NCBI GenBank assembly: GCA_947177645.1
Contig: CAMWVJ010000013.1
Span: 1 to 10,492, forward strand
Length of the DNA: 10,492 nt
Direction: 5' to 3'
Source: an uncultured Desulfovibrio sp.
Lineage (GTDB): Bacteria; Desulfobacterota; Desulfovibrionia; Desulfovibrionales; Desulfovibrionaceae
Shown here: positions 1 to 6,948 of the stretch, piece after piece
Position numbering within the stretch: position 1 is the first letter of the stretch
How the letters are laid out: every line of letters starts with the position of its first letter
Program-made: the position numbers and the translations under genes
Notes under the pieces: generated by a model
Told to the model about the DNA's origin: nothing
Databases searched by the model: none
The model's input: the letters and a program-made list of their open reading frames with translations, nothing else

Positions 1-969
1 ACGGCAAAAGTGCGCCTTCAGCCCCGGCACACGGCCCCGCACAACGTGGACTTCAGCCTGCTCGCCCAGACCCTCGACGGCGAGACCAGGAGCGAGTTCA
101 ACTTCGGCCTTTCCTCGCGCAAGGCGCTCTACAAGGCCATGCCCTTCGCCTATCCGGCCCGCTGGGTGCTCGACCCGGACACCCTCACCCGCGCGGACGC
201 CGCGCGCGTGGCCGGCAACCGCTTCCTTGAGATCAACGAGGGCCCGCGCGAGATCGAGCTTTCCGTGGGCGCCATCGTGGTGGCCACCGGCTGGCAGCCC
301 TACGGCATGGAGCATCTCGTCAACTTGGGCGGCGGCGACATCGCGAACTGCATCAGCAACATGCAGATGGAGCGCTTGGCCTCCAGCTTCGGGCCCACGG
401 GCGGCAAGATCGTGCGGCCCTCCGACGGCCGGCAGCCGCTCTCGGTGGGCTTCGTGCAGTGCGCGGGCTCGCGCGACCAGAACCATCTGAACTACTGCTC
501 CTATATCTGCTGTATGGCCACCTTCAAGCAGTGCCTCTACCTGGCCGAACAGGCGCCGCAGACGAAGGTCACGGTGTTCTACATCGACCTGCGCGCGCCC
601 GGCCGCTATGTGAAGGTGCTGGAGAAGGTGCAGGCGCTGCCCAACGTGACCTTCATCAAGGGCAAGGTGGCGGAAGCCCAGGCCATCGAGGGCGACCGCG
701 TGCGCCTCATCGCCGAGGACGCGGTGCGCGGCGAAAAACTCGCCCTTGATTTCGACCTCGCCGTCCTGGCCACGGGCATGCAGCCCTCTCTCGCCGGCAA
801 GGAGCTTCCCCTGCCGCTCCCGCTGGACGAGGACGGCTTCGTGGCCGGCGGCGAGGAGGCGGGCATCTTTGCCTGCGGCTGCGCGCGCATGCCGCTTGAC
901 GTGACGCGCTCGGCCCAGTCCGGCACAGCCGCCGCCCTGAAGGCGGTGCAAACGGTGAAAGGGAGGTAG
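1..969 (+). CDS. qmoA: QmoA, HdrA-like flavoprotein of the quinone-interacting membrane-bound oxidoreductase (5' truncated)
   Basis: This is the C-terminal part of QmoA, a cytoplasmic FAD protein of the Qmo complex, which carries electrons from menaquinol towards APS reductase. The frame is open to the left edge, so the GTG at 10 is not the start; the N-terminal FAD dinucleotide-fold glycine motif must lie outside the window, and I infer that roughly 90 residues are missing. The 322 visible codons contain an ATGW FAD motif (about codons 97-100) and an HdrA-type cysteine set C154-x11-C166-x3-C170-C171, within CAGSRD and YCSYICC. Near the end are a second ATG motif (VLATGMQP) and GIFACGCAR, typical of the closing FAD segment. 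It lacks the classical 2x[4Fe-4S] insert found in QmoB. The stop lies 5 nt before qmoB, whose Shine-Dalgarno GGGAGG (961-966) sits inside the last qmoA codons, so the two are probably translationally coupled. The identity is secure from the motifs and the qmoB and qmoC neighbours. Confidence 0.95.
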   Translation, partial: TAKVRLQPRHTAPHNVDFSLLAQTLDGETRSEFNFGLSSRKALYKAMPFAYPARWVLDPDTLTRADAARVAGNRFLEINEGPREIELSVGAIVVATGWQPYGMEHLVNLGGGDIANCISNMQMERLASSFGPTGGKIVRPSDGRQPLSVGFVQCAGSRDQNHLNYCSYICCMATFKQCLYLAEQAPQTKVTVFYIDLRAPGRYVKVLEKVQALPNVTFIKGKVAEAQAIEGDRVRLIAEDAVRGEKLALDFDLAVLATGMQPSLAGKELPLPLPLDEDGFVAGGEEAGIFACGCARMPLDVTRSAQSGTAAALKAVQTVKGR

Positions 970-974
970 GCGGC

Positions 975-3299
975 ATGGCCGGCAAGATTGGCGTCTATTT
1001 TGATCAGTCCAACATCGGCGGCGGCCTGGACGCGGAGGCCCTGGCCCAGGGCGTGCGCGACAAGTGGGGCTCGCTCGCGGCCGTGGTCAAGGTCGTGCCC
1101 GTGCTCGCGGAGGCCGTGGACGGCATCAGGGCCGACATCGCGGCCGAGGGCCTTGACGGGCTGCTGCTCTGCGGCGCCTCGCCGCGCGTGGACGCGGACC
1201 TCTACCGCTTCGCGCCCCATGACGGCACGCCCGTGCAGGTGGAGCACGTCAACCTGCGTGAGCAGTGCGTGCTCGCCTACCGCGACCCGGACGGCGCGTC
1301 CGTCCTGGGGTTGCCCCCCGGCGACGCGCCCGAGCTTCTGCGCCTCATGGCGACGGACTATGTGAACATGGGCATGGTGCGCCTTTCAAAGACCGAGACG
1401 CCCGAGCCCGCCACGGGCCCGGGCACGCGCCGCATCCTCGTCATCGGCGGCGGCTGGACGGGCATGCACGCGGCCATGGAGGCCGCGGCCTCGGGCTATG
1501 AGGTCGTGCTTGTGGAAAAGTCCGACAAGCTCGGCGGCGCGGCCAACAATATCCCGGTCTCCTCGCCGCTTTCCTCCCCGTGGACGGACAAGGAGCCTCT
1601 GGAGCTTGCCGAACGCATCGCGCGCCTTGAGTCCGAGCCCAGGATCACCCGCCACCTCGAGGCCACGGTGACGAAACTCGAAGGCCAGCCCGGCGAATTC
1701 AAGGCCGAGATCGCCACGCCGCAAGGCCCGGTCACGGTGGAGGTGGGCGCCGTGGTGCTCGCCACGGGCTGGACGCCGCTGGACGGCAAGTATCTCGAGC
1801 CCATGGGCTACGGCAGCCCCTCGGTGGTCCATGCCGGCCAGTTCGCCAAGATGCTCGTGGAGGGCAAGGTCACGGCCAGGCGCATCGCCTTTGTGCTCGA
1901 CACCACCCTCGCCGAGCAGGCCTTCGGCGCAGGCGCGCTCGCCCGCGAGGCCGGGGACGGCGGCGTCTATGAGGCCGCCGACGCCCTCAAGGAGGACGAA
2001 GGCCAGAACGTGGAGAGCGACGGCGAAAACATGGACGCGCCCTACGTCAAGGAAGACCTCACGAGCATCCGCCACCTCCAGTATTCCAACGCCGTGAACA
2101 GCGTGGGCATGCTGCGCCAGGCCAACATCATCTGCGACAAGACGAACGACGCGGTGCAGGCCTTCGTCATCTACAAGAACATGGCCATCCCCGGCATCCT
2201 CGAGCGCTTTTACAAGAAGATGCAGGACAGGCTTGGGCTCATGATGACCAAGGCAGACGTGACCGGCGTGAAAGACCTCGGCGACCGCGTGGTGGTCTCC
2301 TGCGCCAACACCCTGCTTGGCATGGACTTCGACCTGGAGGTCGATCTGGTCGTCCTGCCCTGCGGCCTCGTGCCCACCACGGCCAAGGACCTCACGGTCA
2401 ACTTCGATTACCGCCAGGGGCCGGACTTCCCGGATCTAGACCTCTTCGACGGCTTCGCCGACTCCAACTACATCTGCTTCCCCTATGAGACGCGGCGCAC
2501 CGGTGTCTATGCCGCCGGCTGCGTGCGCCAGCCCATGACACTGGACGCCTGCGCCGAGGACGCCTGCGGCGCGGTGCTCAAGGCCATCCAGTGCATCGAG
2601 GCGGCGGAACACGGCGTGGCCGTGCTGCCCCGCTCGGGCGACACCTCGCACCCGCTGTTCAACTTCGTGCGCTGCACCCAGTGCAAGCGCTGCACCGAGG
2701 AATGCCCCTTCGGCGCGCTCGACGACGACGAGAAGGGCACGCCCAAGCCCAACCCGGCGCGCTGCCGCCGCTGCGGCACCTGTTTCGGCGCCTGCCCGGA
2801 GCGCGTCATCTCCTTCGCCAACTACAGCATCGACCAGATCGGCTCCATGATCCGCGAGGTGCAGGTGCCCAAGGACTTCAAGAAGGAAGGCCCGCGCATC
2901 CTCATCCTCGCCTGCGAGAACGACGCCTACCCGGCGCTCGACATGGCCGGCCTGCGCGGCAAAAGCTGGAGCCCGTACTGCCGGGTCATCCCGGTGCGCT
3001 GCCTTGGCTCCGTCAACGCCATCTGGGTGTCGGACGCCATGAGCAAGGGCTTTGACGGCGTGCTGCTGCTCGGCTGCAAGTATGGCGACGATTACCAGTG
3101 CCACTTCATCAAGGGTTCGGAGATTTGCGCCCGCCGGCGCGACAACATCGCCGAGACCCTGAGCCGCCTCGGCGTGGAGCCGGAGCGCGTGGACCAGCTC
3201 GAGGTGGCCATCGACGAATATGACAGGGTGCCGGACCTCATCGACGGCTTTGTCGCCCGCATCACGGCCCTTGGCCCCAACCCGTTCAAGGGCATGTAG
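975..3299 (+). CDS. qmoB: QmoB, HdrA/MvhD-like FAD and iron-sulfur subunit
   Basis: QmoB is the large cytoplasmic subunit of the Qmo complex; in this family it binds FAD and two [4Fe-4S] clusters and works with QmoA in electron exchange with APS reductase. Of its 774 residues, 1-150 form an N-terminal domain. The FAD fold starts at R153 with GGGWTG at 158-163, followed by VVLATGW near 255-261. Two ferredoxin motifs follow: C567-x2-C570-x2-C573-x3-C577P and C597-x2-C600-x2-C603-x3-C607P. The C-terminus from about 640 is MvhD-like, with cysteines 647, 669, 676, 701, 709 and 718. Unlike QmoA, the HdrA cysteine signature is gone: the matching positions are D309, S371, N375 and S376, and an acidic stretch of about 50 residues (312-361) is inserted between them. 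The start is supported by GGGAGG 8 nt upstream. The gene sits 5 nt after qmoA and 12 nt before qmoC. Confidence 0.96.
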   Translation: MAGKIGVYFDQSNIGGGLDAEALAQGVRDKWGSLAAVVKVVPVLAEAVDGIRADIAAEGLDGLLLCGASPRVDADLYRFAPHDGTPVQVEHVNLREQCVLAYRDPDGASVLGLPPGDAPELLRLMATDYVNMGMVRLSKTETPEPATGPGTRRILVIGGGWTGMHAAMEAAASGYEVVLVEKSDKLGGAANNIPVSSPLSSPWTDKEPLELAERIARLESEPRITRHLEATVTKLEGQPGEFKAEIATPQGPVTVEVGAVVLATGWTPLDGKYLEPMGYGSPSVVHAGQFAKMLVEGKVTARRIAFVLDTTLAEQAFGAGALAREAGDGGVYEAADALKEDEGQNVESDGENMDAPYVKEDLTSIRHLQYSNAVNSVGMLRQANIICDKTNDAVQAFVIYKNMAIPGILERFYKKMQDRLGLMMTKADVTGVKDLGDRVVVSCANTLLGMDFDLEVDLVVLPCGLVPTTAKDLTVNFDYRQGPDFPDLDLFDGFADSNYICFPYETRRTGVYAAGCVRQPMTLDACAEDACGAVLKAIQCIEAAEHGVAVLPRSGDTSHPLFNFVRCTQCKRCTEECPFGALDDDEKGTPKPNPARCRRCGTCFGACPERVISFANYSIDQIGSMIREVQVPKDFKKEGPRILILACENDAYPALDMAGLRGKSWSPYCRVIPVRCLGSVNAIWVSDAMSKGFDGVLLLGCKYGDDYQCHFIKGSEICARRRDNIAETLSRLGVEPERVDQLEVAIDEYDRVPDLIDGFVARITALGPNPFKGM

Positions 3300-3303
3300 G
3301 AGG
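3298..3303 (+). promoter_or_regulatory. Shine-Dalgarno of qmoC overlapping the qmoB stop
   Basis: AGGAGG begins on the second base of the qmoB TAG stop and lies 8 nt before the qmoC ATG. A perfect ribosome-binding site overlapping a stop codon suggests that terminating ribosomes reinitiate on qmoC, keeping the two subunits in ratio. The same 8-nt spacing is seen for GGGAGG (961-966) before qmoB and GAGGAGG (4539-4545) before the fourth gene. Confidence 0.85.
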
Positions 3304-3311
3304 AAGGTCTC

Positions 3312-4493
3312 ATGGCGCAAATGACGCTGCACACCGATCCCGCCTTCACGCGGGAGCTCATGGAAGCAGGGGGTAGCGACCTCAAAAAGTGCTTCCAGTG
3401 CGCCACCTGTTCGGTGGCCTGCCCGCTCTCGCCGGAGGTGGCGCCCTATCCGCGCAAGGAAATGGTCTGGGCTTCGTGGGGCCTCAAGGAAAAGCTCGCG
3501 GCCGACGTTGACCTCTGGCTCTGCCACAATTGCGGCAACTGCTCCGACCTCTGCCCGCGCGGCGCCAAGCCCGCGGAAATGATGTCCGCGGCCCGCAACA
3601 TGATCTACCGCGACCTGACGCCCCCGGCCATCGTGGGCAAGTGGATGAGCTCCTGCAAGGGGCTGCCCTGGCTCTTCGGCATCCCGGCGGTGCTCTGGCT
3701 CATCGTCTGGTGGATCCGCGCGGGCTTCAACGACGGCAACTGGTTCCCGCGGACGGCCGACGGCCGCATCGTGTTCGGCCAGATCTTCTATGGCGACTAC
3801 ACCATCGACCCCATCTTCATGCTCACCTTCTTCGGGGCGCTCGCCATCCTCGCCTGGGGCTGCATGCGCCTGTGGCAGATGTTCAAGCCCAAGGGGAGCC
3901 TGCTCGTGCTCGGGCCGAAGCAGTGCTGGATCAAGATCCTCTGGCAGGTGCTGTTTGAAGAAGTCATCACCGGCCGCAAGTTCGACGACTGCCAGGACGG
4001 CCCGGCCACGGGCGTGCCGCAGGAGAGCCGCCGCGTGTCGCACACCATGCTCGTCTGGAGCTTCGCCATCCTCGCGCTCGTGACCACCATCGTGGCCATC
4101 GGGCACTGGGGCGGCAAGGTGCTCCCCTGCATCCTCATCGAGACGCCCATGCCGCTCACCTTCCCGGTGAAGGTGCTCGCCAACATCGGCGCCATCCTGC
4201 TGCTCGTGGCGCTGGCCCTGCTCACCTGGCGGCGCGCGCGGCTGAACCCGAAATACCAGTCCTCCAGCTATTATGACTGGTACCTGCTCGGCATCATCTG
4301 GCTGGTGGCCGTGACCGGCATGTTCTCGCAGGTGTTCCGGCTCATGGATTGCATCCACTCCGCCTTCATCGTCTACTACCTGCATCTGGTCTTTGTCTGG
4401 ATGCTCTTCGCCTATGCGCCGTGGTCCAAGCTCGGGCACTTCGTGTACCGGGTGGCGGCCATGGTCTATGTGCGGATGTACGGAAGAAGCTGA
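3312..4493 (+). CDS. qmoC: QmoC, HdrC-HdrE fusion: ferredoxin domain plus cytochrome b membrane anchor
   Basis: QmoC anchors the Qmo complex in the inner membrane and is the quinone-reactive subunit. The N-terminus is HdrC-like, with two [4Fe-4S] motifs: C27-x2-C30-x2-C33-x3-C37P and C71-x2-C74-x2-C77-x3-C81P. The rest is a NarI/HdrE-like membrane domain with six hydrophobic helices at about 118-138, 167-187, 245-267, 286-308, 323-343 and 352-371. The family binds b-type hemes. Histidines in or near helices that could be ligands are H244, H265, H349, H358 and H376; assigning which of them bind heme is inference. The length of 393 aa is as expected for a complete fusion protein. It begins 12 nt after qmoB with a strong Shine-Dalgarno. 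The membrane-type QmoC, as opposed to soluble HdrBC substitution in Gram-positive sulfate reducers, fits a Gram-negative host. Confidence 0.96.
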   Translation: MAQMTLHTDPAFTRELMEAGGSDLKKCFQCATCSVACPLSPEVAPYPRKEMVWASWGLKEKLAADVDLWLCHNCGNCSDLCPRGAKPAEMMSAARNMIYRDLTPPAIVGKWMSSCKGLPWLFGIPAVLWLIVWWIRAGFNDGNWFPRTADGRIVFGQIFYGDYTIDPIFMLTFFGALAILAWGCMRLWQMFKPKGSLLVLGPKQCWIKILWQVLFEEVITGRKFDDCQDGPATGVPQESRRVSHTMLVWSFAILALVTTIVAIGHWGGKVLPCILIETPMPLTFPVKVLANIGAILLLVALALLTWRRARLNPKYQSSSYYDWYLLGIIWLVAVTGMFSQVFRLMDCIHSAFIVYYLHLVFVWMLFAYAPWSKLGHFVYRVAAMVYVRMYGRS

Positions 4494-4553
4494 CCCGCAG
4501 CCACGGCACGGGCACACACGAACGCAGTACCGATCTTCGAGGAGGAAGCCGCC

Positions 4554-5276
4554 ATGGCTGATGATCGCAAAGTCTTTCCGCTGGAAACTGTTCTCGCCCT
4601 CGTGACGGGCAAGAAGGACGTGAACGTGCAGGAGCTCGCCGGCTTCATCACCGGCCGCTCCGTCACCTGCGCGGCCTGCGCCGCCGCCGTGGGCCCCTTC
4701 GCGGCCGCGTGGCTCGCGCGCTGGTACCCGAAATTCATGGACATGGACTGGGCCGAGGGCCAGGACTGGAGCGCCTTTGTGGCCAAGTGGCGCAAGGCGC
4801 TCGGCGACAATGTGTCGCTCACGCCCATGGACGGCCGCACCAAAGCCCTGGCCGGCGAGGCGCTGGACGCCATGGCCGAGGCCAATGCCGCCGCCACCCG
4901 CCAGAGCGAGGCCGTGGCGAAGCTCGAGGCCCGCGTGCGCGAGCTTGAGCCCTTTGAGGCCCATGCCCAGGCCGTGCAGAAAAAGTGTGACGAGCTCGAG
5001 GGCAAGCTCAAGGCCATGAAGACCGAGGTGGGTGGCCTCACCCGCCAGGTGGCCGAATTCCAGGGCAAGGTGGCCGTGAACCACGACGAGCTCATGCAGA
5101 CTATCAAGGACGCCATCAAGGACGGCCTCAAGGGCATGGTGGTGGGCGGCGCTGCCGCCGCTGCCGGCACCGGCGGCGAGGCCGTGGCCGAAGTGCAGGA
5201 GGAGGCCGCCTCGAGCGTGCCCGAGGAATTCGGCTTCGGCACCTCCGGGGCCAATGCCGACGGCTTCGGCTTCTAG
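4554..5276 (+). CDS. qmoD: qmoABC-linked protein of unknown function (QmoD / DVU0851-like)
   Basis: This 240-aa soluble protein follows qmoC by 60 nt, behind GAGGAGG 8 nt before ATG, and is followed directly by the operon terminator. Position matches the hypothetical gene downstream of qmoABC in Desulfovibrio (DVU0851), whose contribution has been studied through deletions together with qmoABC; the homology claim here rests mainly on position. There is no signal peptide or clear membrane helix. Residues 1-95 look globular, with a C39-A-A-C42 pair in TCAACAAAVGPF and an aromatic run WLARWYPKF. Residues about 97-180 are rich in Glu, Lys, Ala and Leu with heptad-like spacing and probably form a coiled coil; the only other cysteine is C145. 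Residues 185-205 are Gly/Ala-rich, then comes an acidic linker and a tail ending FGFG...GFGF. No catalytic motif is recognised. It could be an assembly factor or a docking protein for Qmo-APS reductase, but this is speculation. Confidence 0.72.
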   Translation: MADDRKVFPLETVLALVTGKKDVNVQELAGFITGRSVTCAACAAAVGPFAAAWLARWYPKFMDMDWAEGQDWSAFVAKWRKALGDNVSLTPMDGRTKALAGEALDAMAEANAAATRQSEAVAKLEARVRELEPFEAHAQAVQKKCDELEGKLKAMKTEVGGLTRQVAEFQGKVAVNHDELMQTIKDAIKDGLKGMVVGGAAAAAGTGGEAVAEVQEEAASSVPEEFGFGTSGANADGFGF

Positions 5277-5302
5277 GTTTTCGGCACAGCGCCTGTTTCA
5301 CG

Positions 5303-5333
5303 AGGCCCCGGCAATGCCGGGGCCTTCGTTTTT
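5303..5333 (+). terminator. Intrinsic terminator of the qmo operon
   Basis: A perfect 10-bp inverted repeat (AGGCCCCGGC / GCCGGGGCCT, 5303-5312 and 5316-5325) encloses a 3-nt AAT loop. It is followed by TTCG and a run of five T (5329-5333). It lies 27 nt after the stop of the fourth qmo gene and so marks the 3' end of the respiratory operon, separating it from the export cassette. Confidence 0.93.
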
Positions 5334-5365
5334 CCCTGCGCCCGGCGAGGGGCGGGGAATGTCAC

Positions 5366-5418
5366 GCCCGGGCCAGGCGGAAAGCCCGGGAAGCCGCCGG
5401 CCCTCTCCCGCGCCCGGG
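5366..5418 (+). repeat. Three GCCCGGG copies upstream of the export-cassette promoter
   Basis: GCCCGGG occurs at 5366-5372, 5384-5390 and 5412-5418, each containing the palindrome CCCGGG. The first and second can pair as a stem (CCCGGGC 5367-5373 with GCCCGGG 5384-5390, 10-nt loop). The third ends 5 nt before the -35 box. They could be regulator sites or an RNA stem, but short GC palindromes are expected to recur in DNA this GC-rich, so the functional reading is weak. Confidence 0.3.
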
Positions 5419-5423
5419 GCTTC

Positions 5424-5452
5424 TTGACTTCTCTTTCGCGCCCTATAAAAAT
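5424..5452 (+). promoter_or_regulatory. Sigma70-like promoter of the export cassette
   Basis: TTGACT (5424-5429) matches five of six -35 bases. An AT-rich island, unusual in this DNA, follows at 5444-5452. Possible -10 boxes are TATAAA at 5444 (better match, short 14-nt spacer) or TAAAAA / AAAAAT at 5446-5452 (weaker match, normal 16-17 nt spacer). It lies downstream of the qmo terminator and about 95 nt before the first cassette gene, so the cassette is likely transcribed independently of qmo. Confidence 0.65.
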
Positions 5453-5534
5453 ACCCGAGACCGTTTCCAGAGAATTTCCAGAGTGCGGCGCAGGCCCGCT
5501 CTGCCGCGTCCCGTCCGCGCGGGCGCCCACTTCC

Positions 5535-5540
5535 AAGGGG
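5535..5540 (+). promoter_or_regulatory. Ribosome binding site fixing the start of the TolC-type gene
   Basis: AAGGGG lies 5 nt before the ATG at 5546. It supports this start over the in-frame GTG at 5483, which would put 21 Arg/Pro-rich residues ahead of an otherwise normal signal peptide and lies close to the promoter. Confidence 0.65.
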
Positions 5541-5563
5541 TGTGTATGCGGAACACCACACAC
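5539..5563 (+). promoter_or_regulatory. Possible hairpin over the start codon
   Basis: GGTGT (5539-5543) can pair with ACACC (5553-5557), or GTGTGT (5540-5545) with ACACAC (5558-5563). Either fold puts the ATG in the loop and takes in the end of the Shine-Dalgarno. The stems are short (5-6 bp), so the effect on translation may be small. Confidence 0.25.
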
Positions 5564-6946
5564 GCTAAATCTGCCGGCACCCACGGCAAGCACCGGCTCC
5601 TCGGGGCGGTGGCTCTGCTGTTCCTGCTCGCGGGCCTCGTGCTCCCCTCGCCCTCACCCGCGGCGGATCTCAGCTTCAGGCGCGCGCGCGAACAGTTGCA
5701 GGCGAGCAGCAACGCCCTCAAGGCCTCGGCAGCCAATGTGGAAAGCAAGGAGCAGGCCGCGGACTCGCTCAAGTGGCTGCATGGCCCGACCATCGGCGTG
5801 GGCGCCGTGGAGATGTGGGGCGAGGCCAAGGTGGACGTTGACCGCTCGGTGTCCACGCCGCTCGGCTCCATGCCCCTTGACATCGAGGATACCTACAATT
5901 TCAGCGGGCCCCGCGCGGCCGTCACCGGCACCATGCCCATCTTCACCGGCGGCAAGATCGGCGCGGCGCAAAAAGCCGCCAAGTACGGCGCGGAGGAGGC
6001 CAGGGCCAAGCACCGCCATGAGGTCAACCAGCTGGACGCCGAGCTCGTCACCAAGTATTTCGGCCTCCAGCTCGCGCTCTCCCTCCAGAAATTGCGCGAG
6101 GCCACGCTCGCCGAGCAAGACCGCGAGCTCGCCCGCGCCCGCTCGTTCGAGAAAGAGGGCATGGTGAGCCATGTGGAGGTGATGAGCGTCAAGGTGGCAC
6201 GCGACGCCGCCGAGCGCGAACGCCTCAAGGCGCGCAACCATGTGCGCACGGCCAAGCTCGAGTTGCAGCGCCTGCTCCTCTCCGACAACCTCGGCACCCT
6301 GTCCACGCCGCTCTTTGTGCTCAAGAAGGGCCTTCCGCCCATGGAGACCTGGGTGGAACAGGCCCTCAGGAACAATCCGCAACTCGCCGCCGTGGAGGCC
6401 CGCGTCCAGCAGGCCGACCAGGGCGTCAACGCCAGCAGGAGCTCGTGGTTCCCGCAGGTCATGGCCTTCGGGCAGTATTATTTCGCCCATCCGCACCAGG
6501 CCGCCGCATGGCCCGAGTGGCTGGCGGGCCTTGGCGTGAACCTCACCCTCTGGGATTCGCGCGACCGCCTGGCGGACTACAAGAGCGCCCGGGCCACCCT
6601 GCGCGAGGCGCGCGCGGGGCAGGCCGAAGCCGTGAACGCGGTGAGGACGGCCACGGAGACCGCGTGGATCAACACCCAGAACGCGCGCGAGCAATACAAC
6701 CTCACGGCCTCGGGCGTGGCGCTGGCGCGGGAAAACCTGAAACTCAAGAGCGAGGGCTTCGGCGAGGGCCTGTATACCGCGCTCGACGTGACCCAAGCCC
6801 GCGACCAGCTGCTCGCGGCCGAGGTGGAGCGCCGGGTGGCGGCCTTCCAGTTCGTGGTCAATTACGCCCTGTTGCACCTCGTTTCCGGCAACATGCCGGA
6901 CTTCATGAACGCCTGCACCGCAACCGACATCATCCGGGAAAACTGA
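5546..6946 (+). CDS. TolC-family outer-membrane efflux protein
   Basis: This is the outer-membrane channel of a tripartite exporter, 466 aa from ATG 5546, a usual length for the family. Residues 1-40 form a signal peptide: basic start, hydrophobic core 18-33, and probable cleavage after SPAA (40/41). There is no lipobox cysteine, so it is a TolC-like protein rather than an OprM-type lipoprotein. The mature part shows the two-fold OEP repeat. The first half has PIFTGGK followed by a long helical stretch (about 130-250, AEQDRELARARS). The second half has LTLWDSRDRLADYKSA followed by another long helix and SEGFGEGLYTALDVTQARDQL, the usual hairpin element. It ends in a VVNYALLHLVSGNM segment typical of the family. 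The stop is 2 nt before the membrane fusion gene. It probably forms a trimeric duct receiving substrate from that protein. Confidence 0.9.
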   Translation: MRNTTHAKSAGTHGKHRLLGAVALLFLLAGLVLPSPSPAADLSFRRAREQLQASSNALKASAANVESKEQAADSLKWLHGPTIGVGAVEMWGEAKVDVDRSVSTPLGSMPLDIEDTYNFSGPRAAVTGTMPIFTGGKIGAAQKAAKYGAEEARAKHRHEVNQLDAELVTKYFGLQLALSLQKLREATLAEQDRELARARSFEKEGMVSHVEVMSVKVARDAAERERLKARNHVRTAKLELQRLLLSDNLGTLSTPLFVLKKGLPPMETWVEQALRNNPQLAAVEARVQQADQGVNASRSSWFPQVMAFGQYYFAHPHQAAAWPEWLAGLGVNLTLWDSRDRLADYKSARATLREARAGQAEAVNAVRTATETAWINTQNAREQYNLTASGVALARENLKLKSEGFGEGLYTALDVTQARDQLLAAEVERRVAAFQFVVNYALLHLVSGNMPDFMNACTATDIIREN

Positions 6947-6948
6947 GC

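Noticed and set aside
10..969. GTG at 10 as the start of qmoA.
   Set aside because: The frame is open to the window edge and the QmoA N-terminal FAD motif is missing, so the real start is upstream of the window.
4494..4553. A separate promoter or terminator between qmoC and the fourth gene.
   Set aside because: No -35/-10 pair or hairpin with a T-run is visible in the 60 nt, only a strong Shine-Dalgarno; it reads as an intra-operon gap.
2436..5084. An 882-codon open frame on the minus strand opposite qmoB, qmoC and the fourth qmo gene.
   Set aside because: Its product is a His/Gly/Arg/Ala/Glu-rich string without family motifs. It lies antisense to secure genes, and long antisense frames arise from GC-rich third codon positions.
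5483..5545. GTG at 5483 as the start of the TolC-type gene.
   Set aside because: It would add 21 Arg/Pro-rich residues before a typical signal peptide; ATG 5546 has its own Shine-Dalgarno.
6445..6948. Upstream extension of the membrane fusion protein frame.
   Set aside because: It overlaps the TolC-type gene in another frame and its translation is low-complexity; the HlyD-like sequence starts at ATG 6949.
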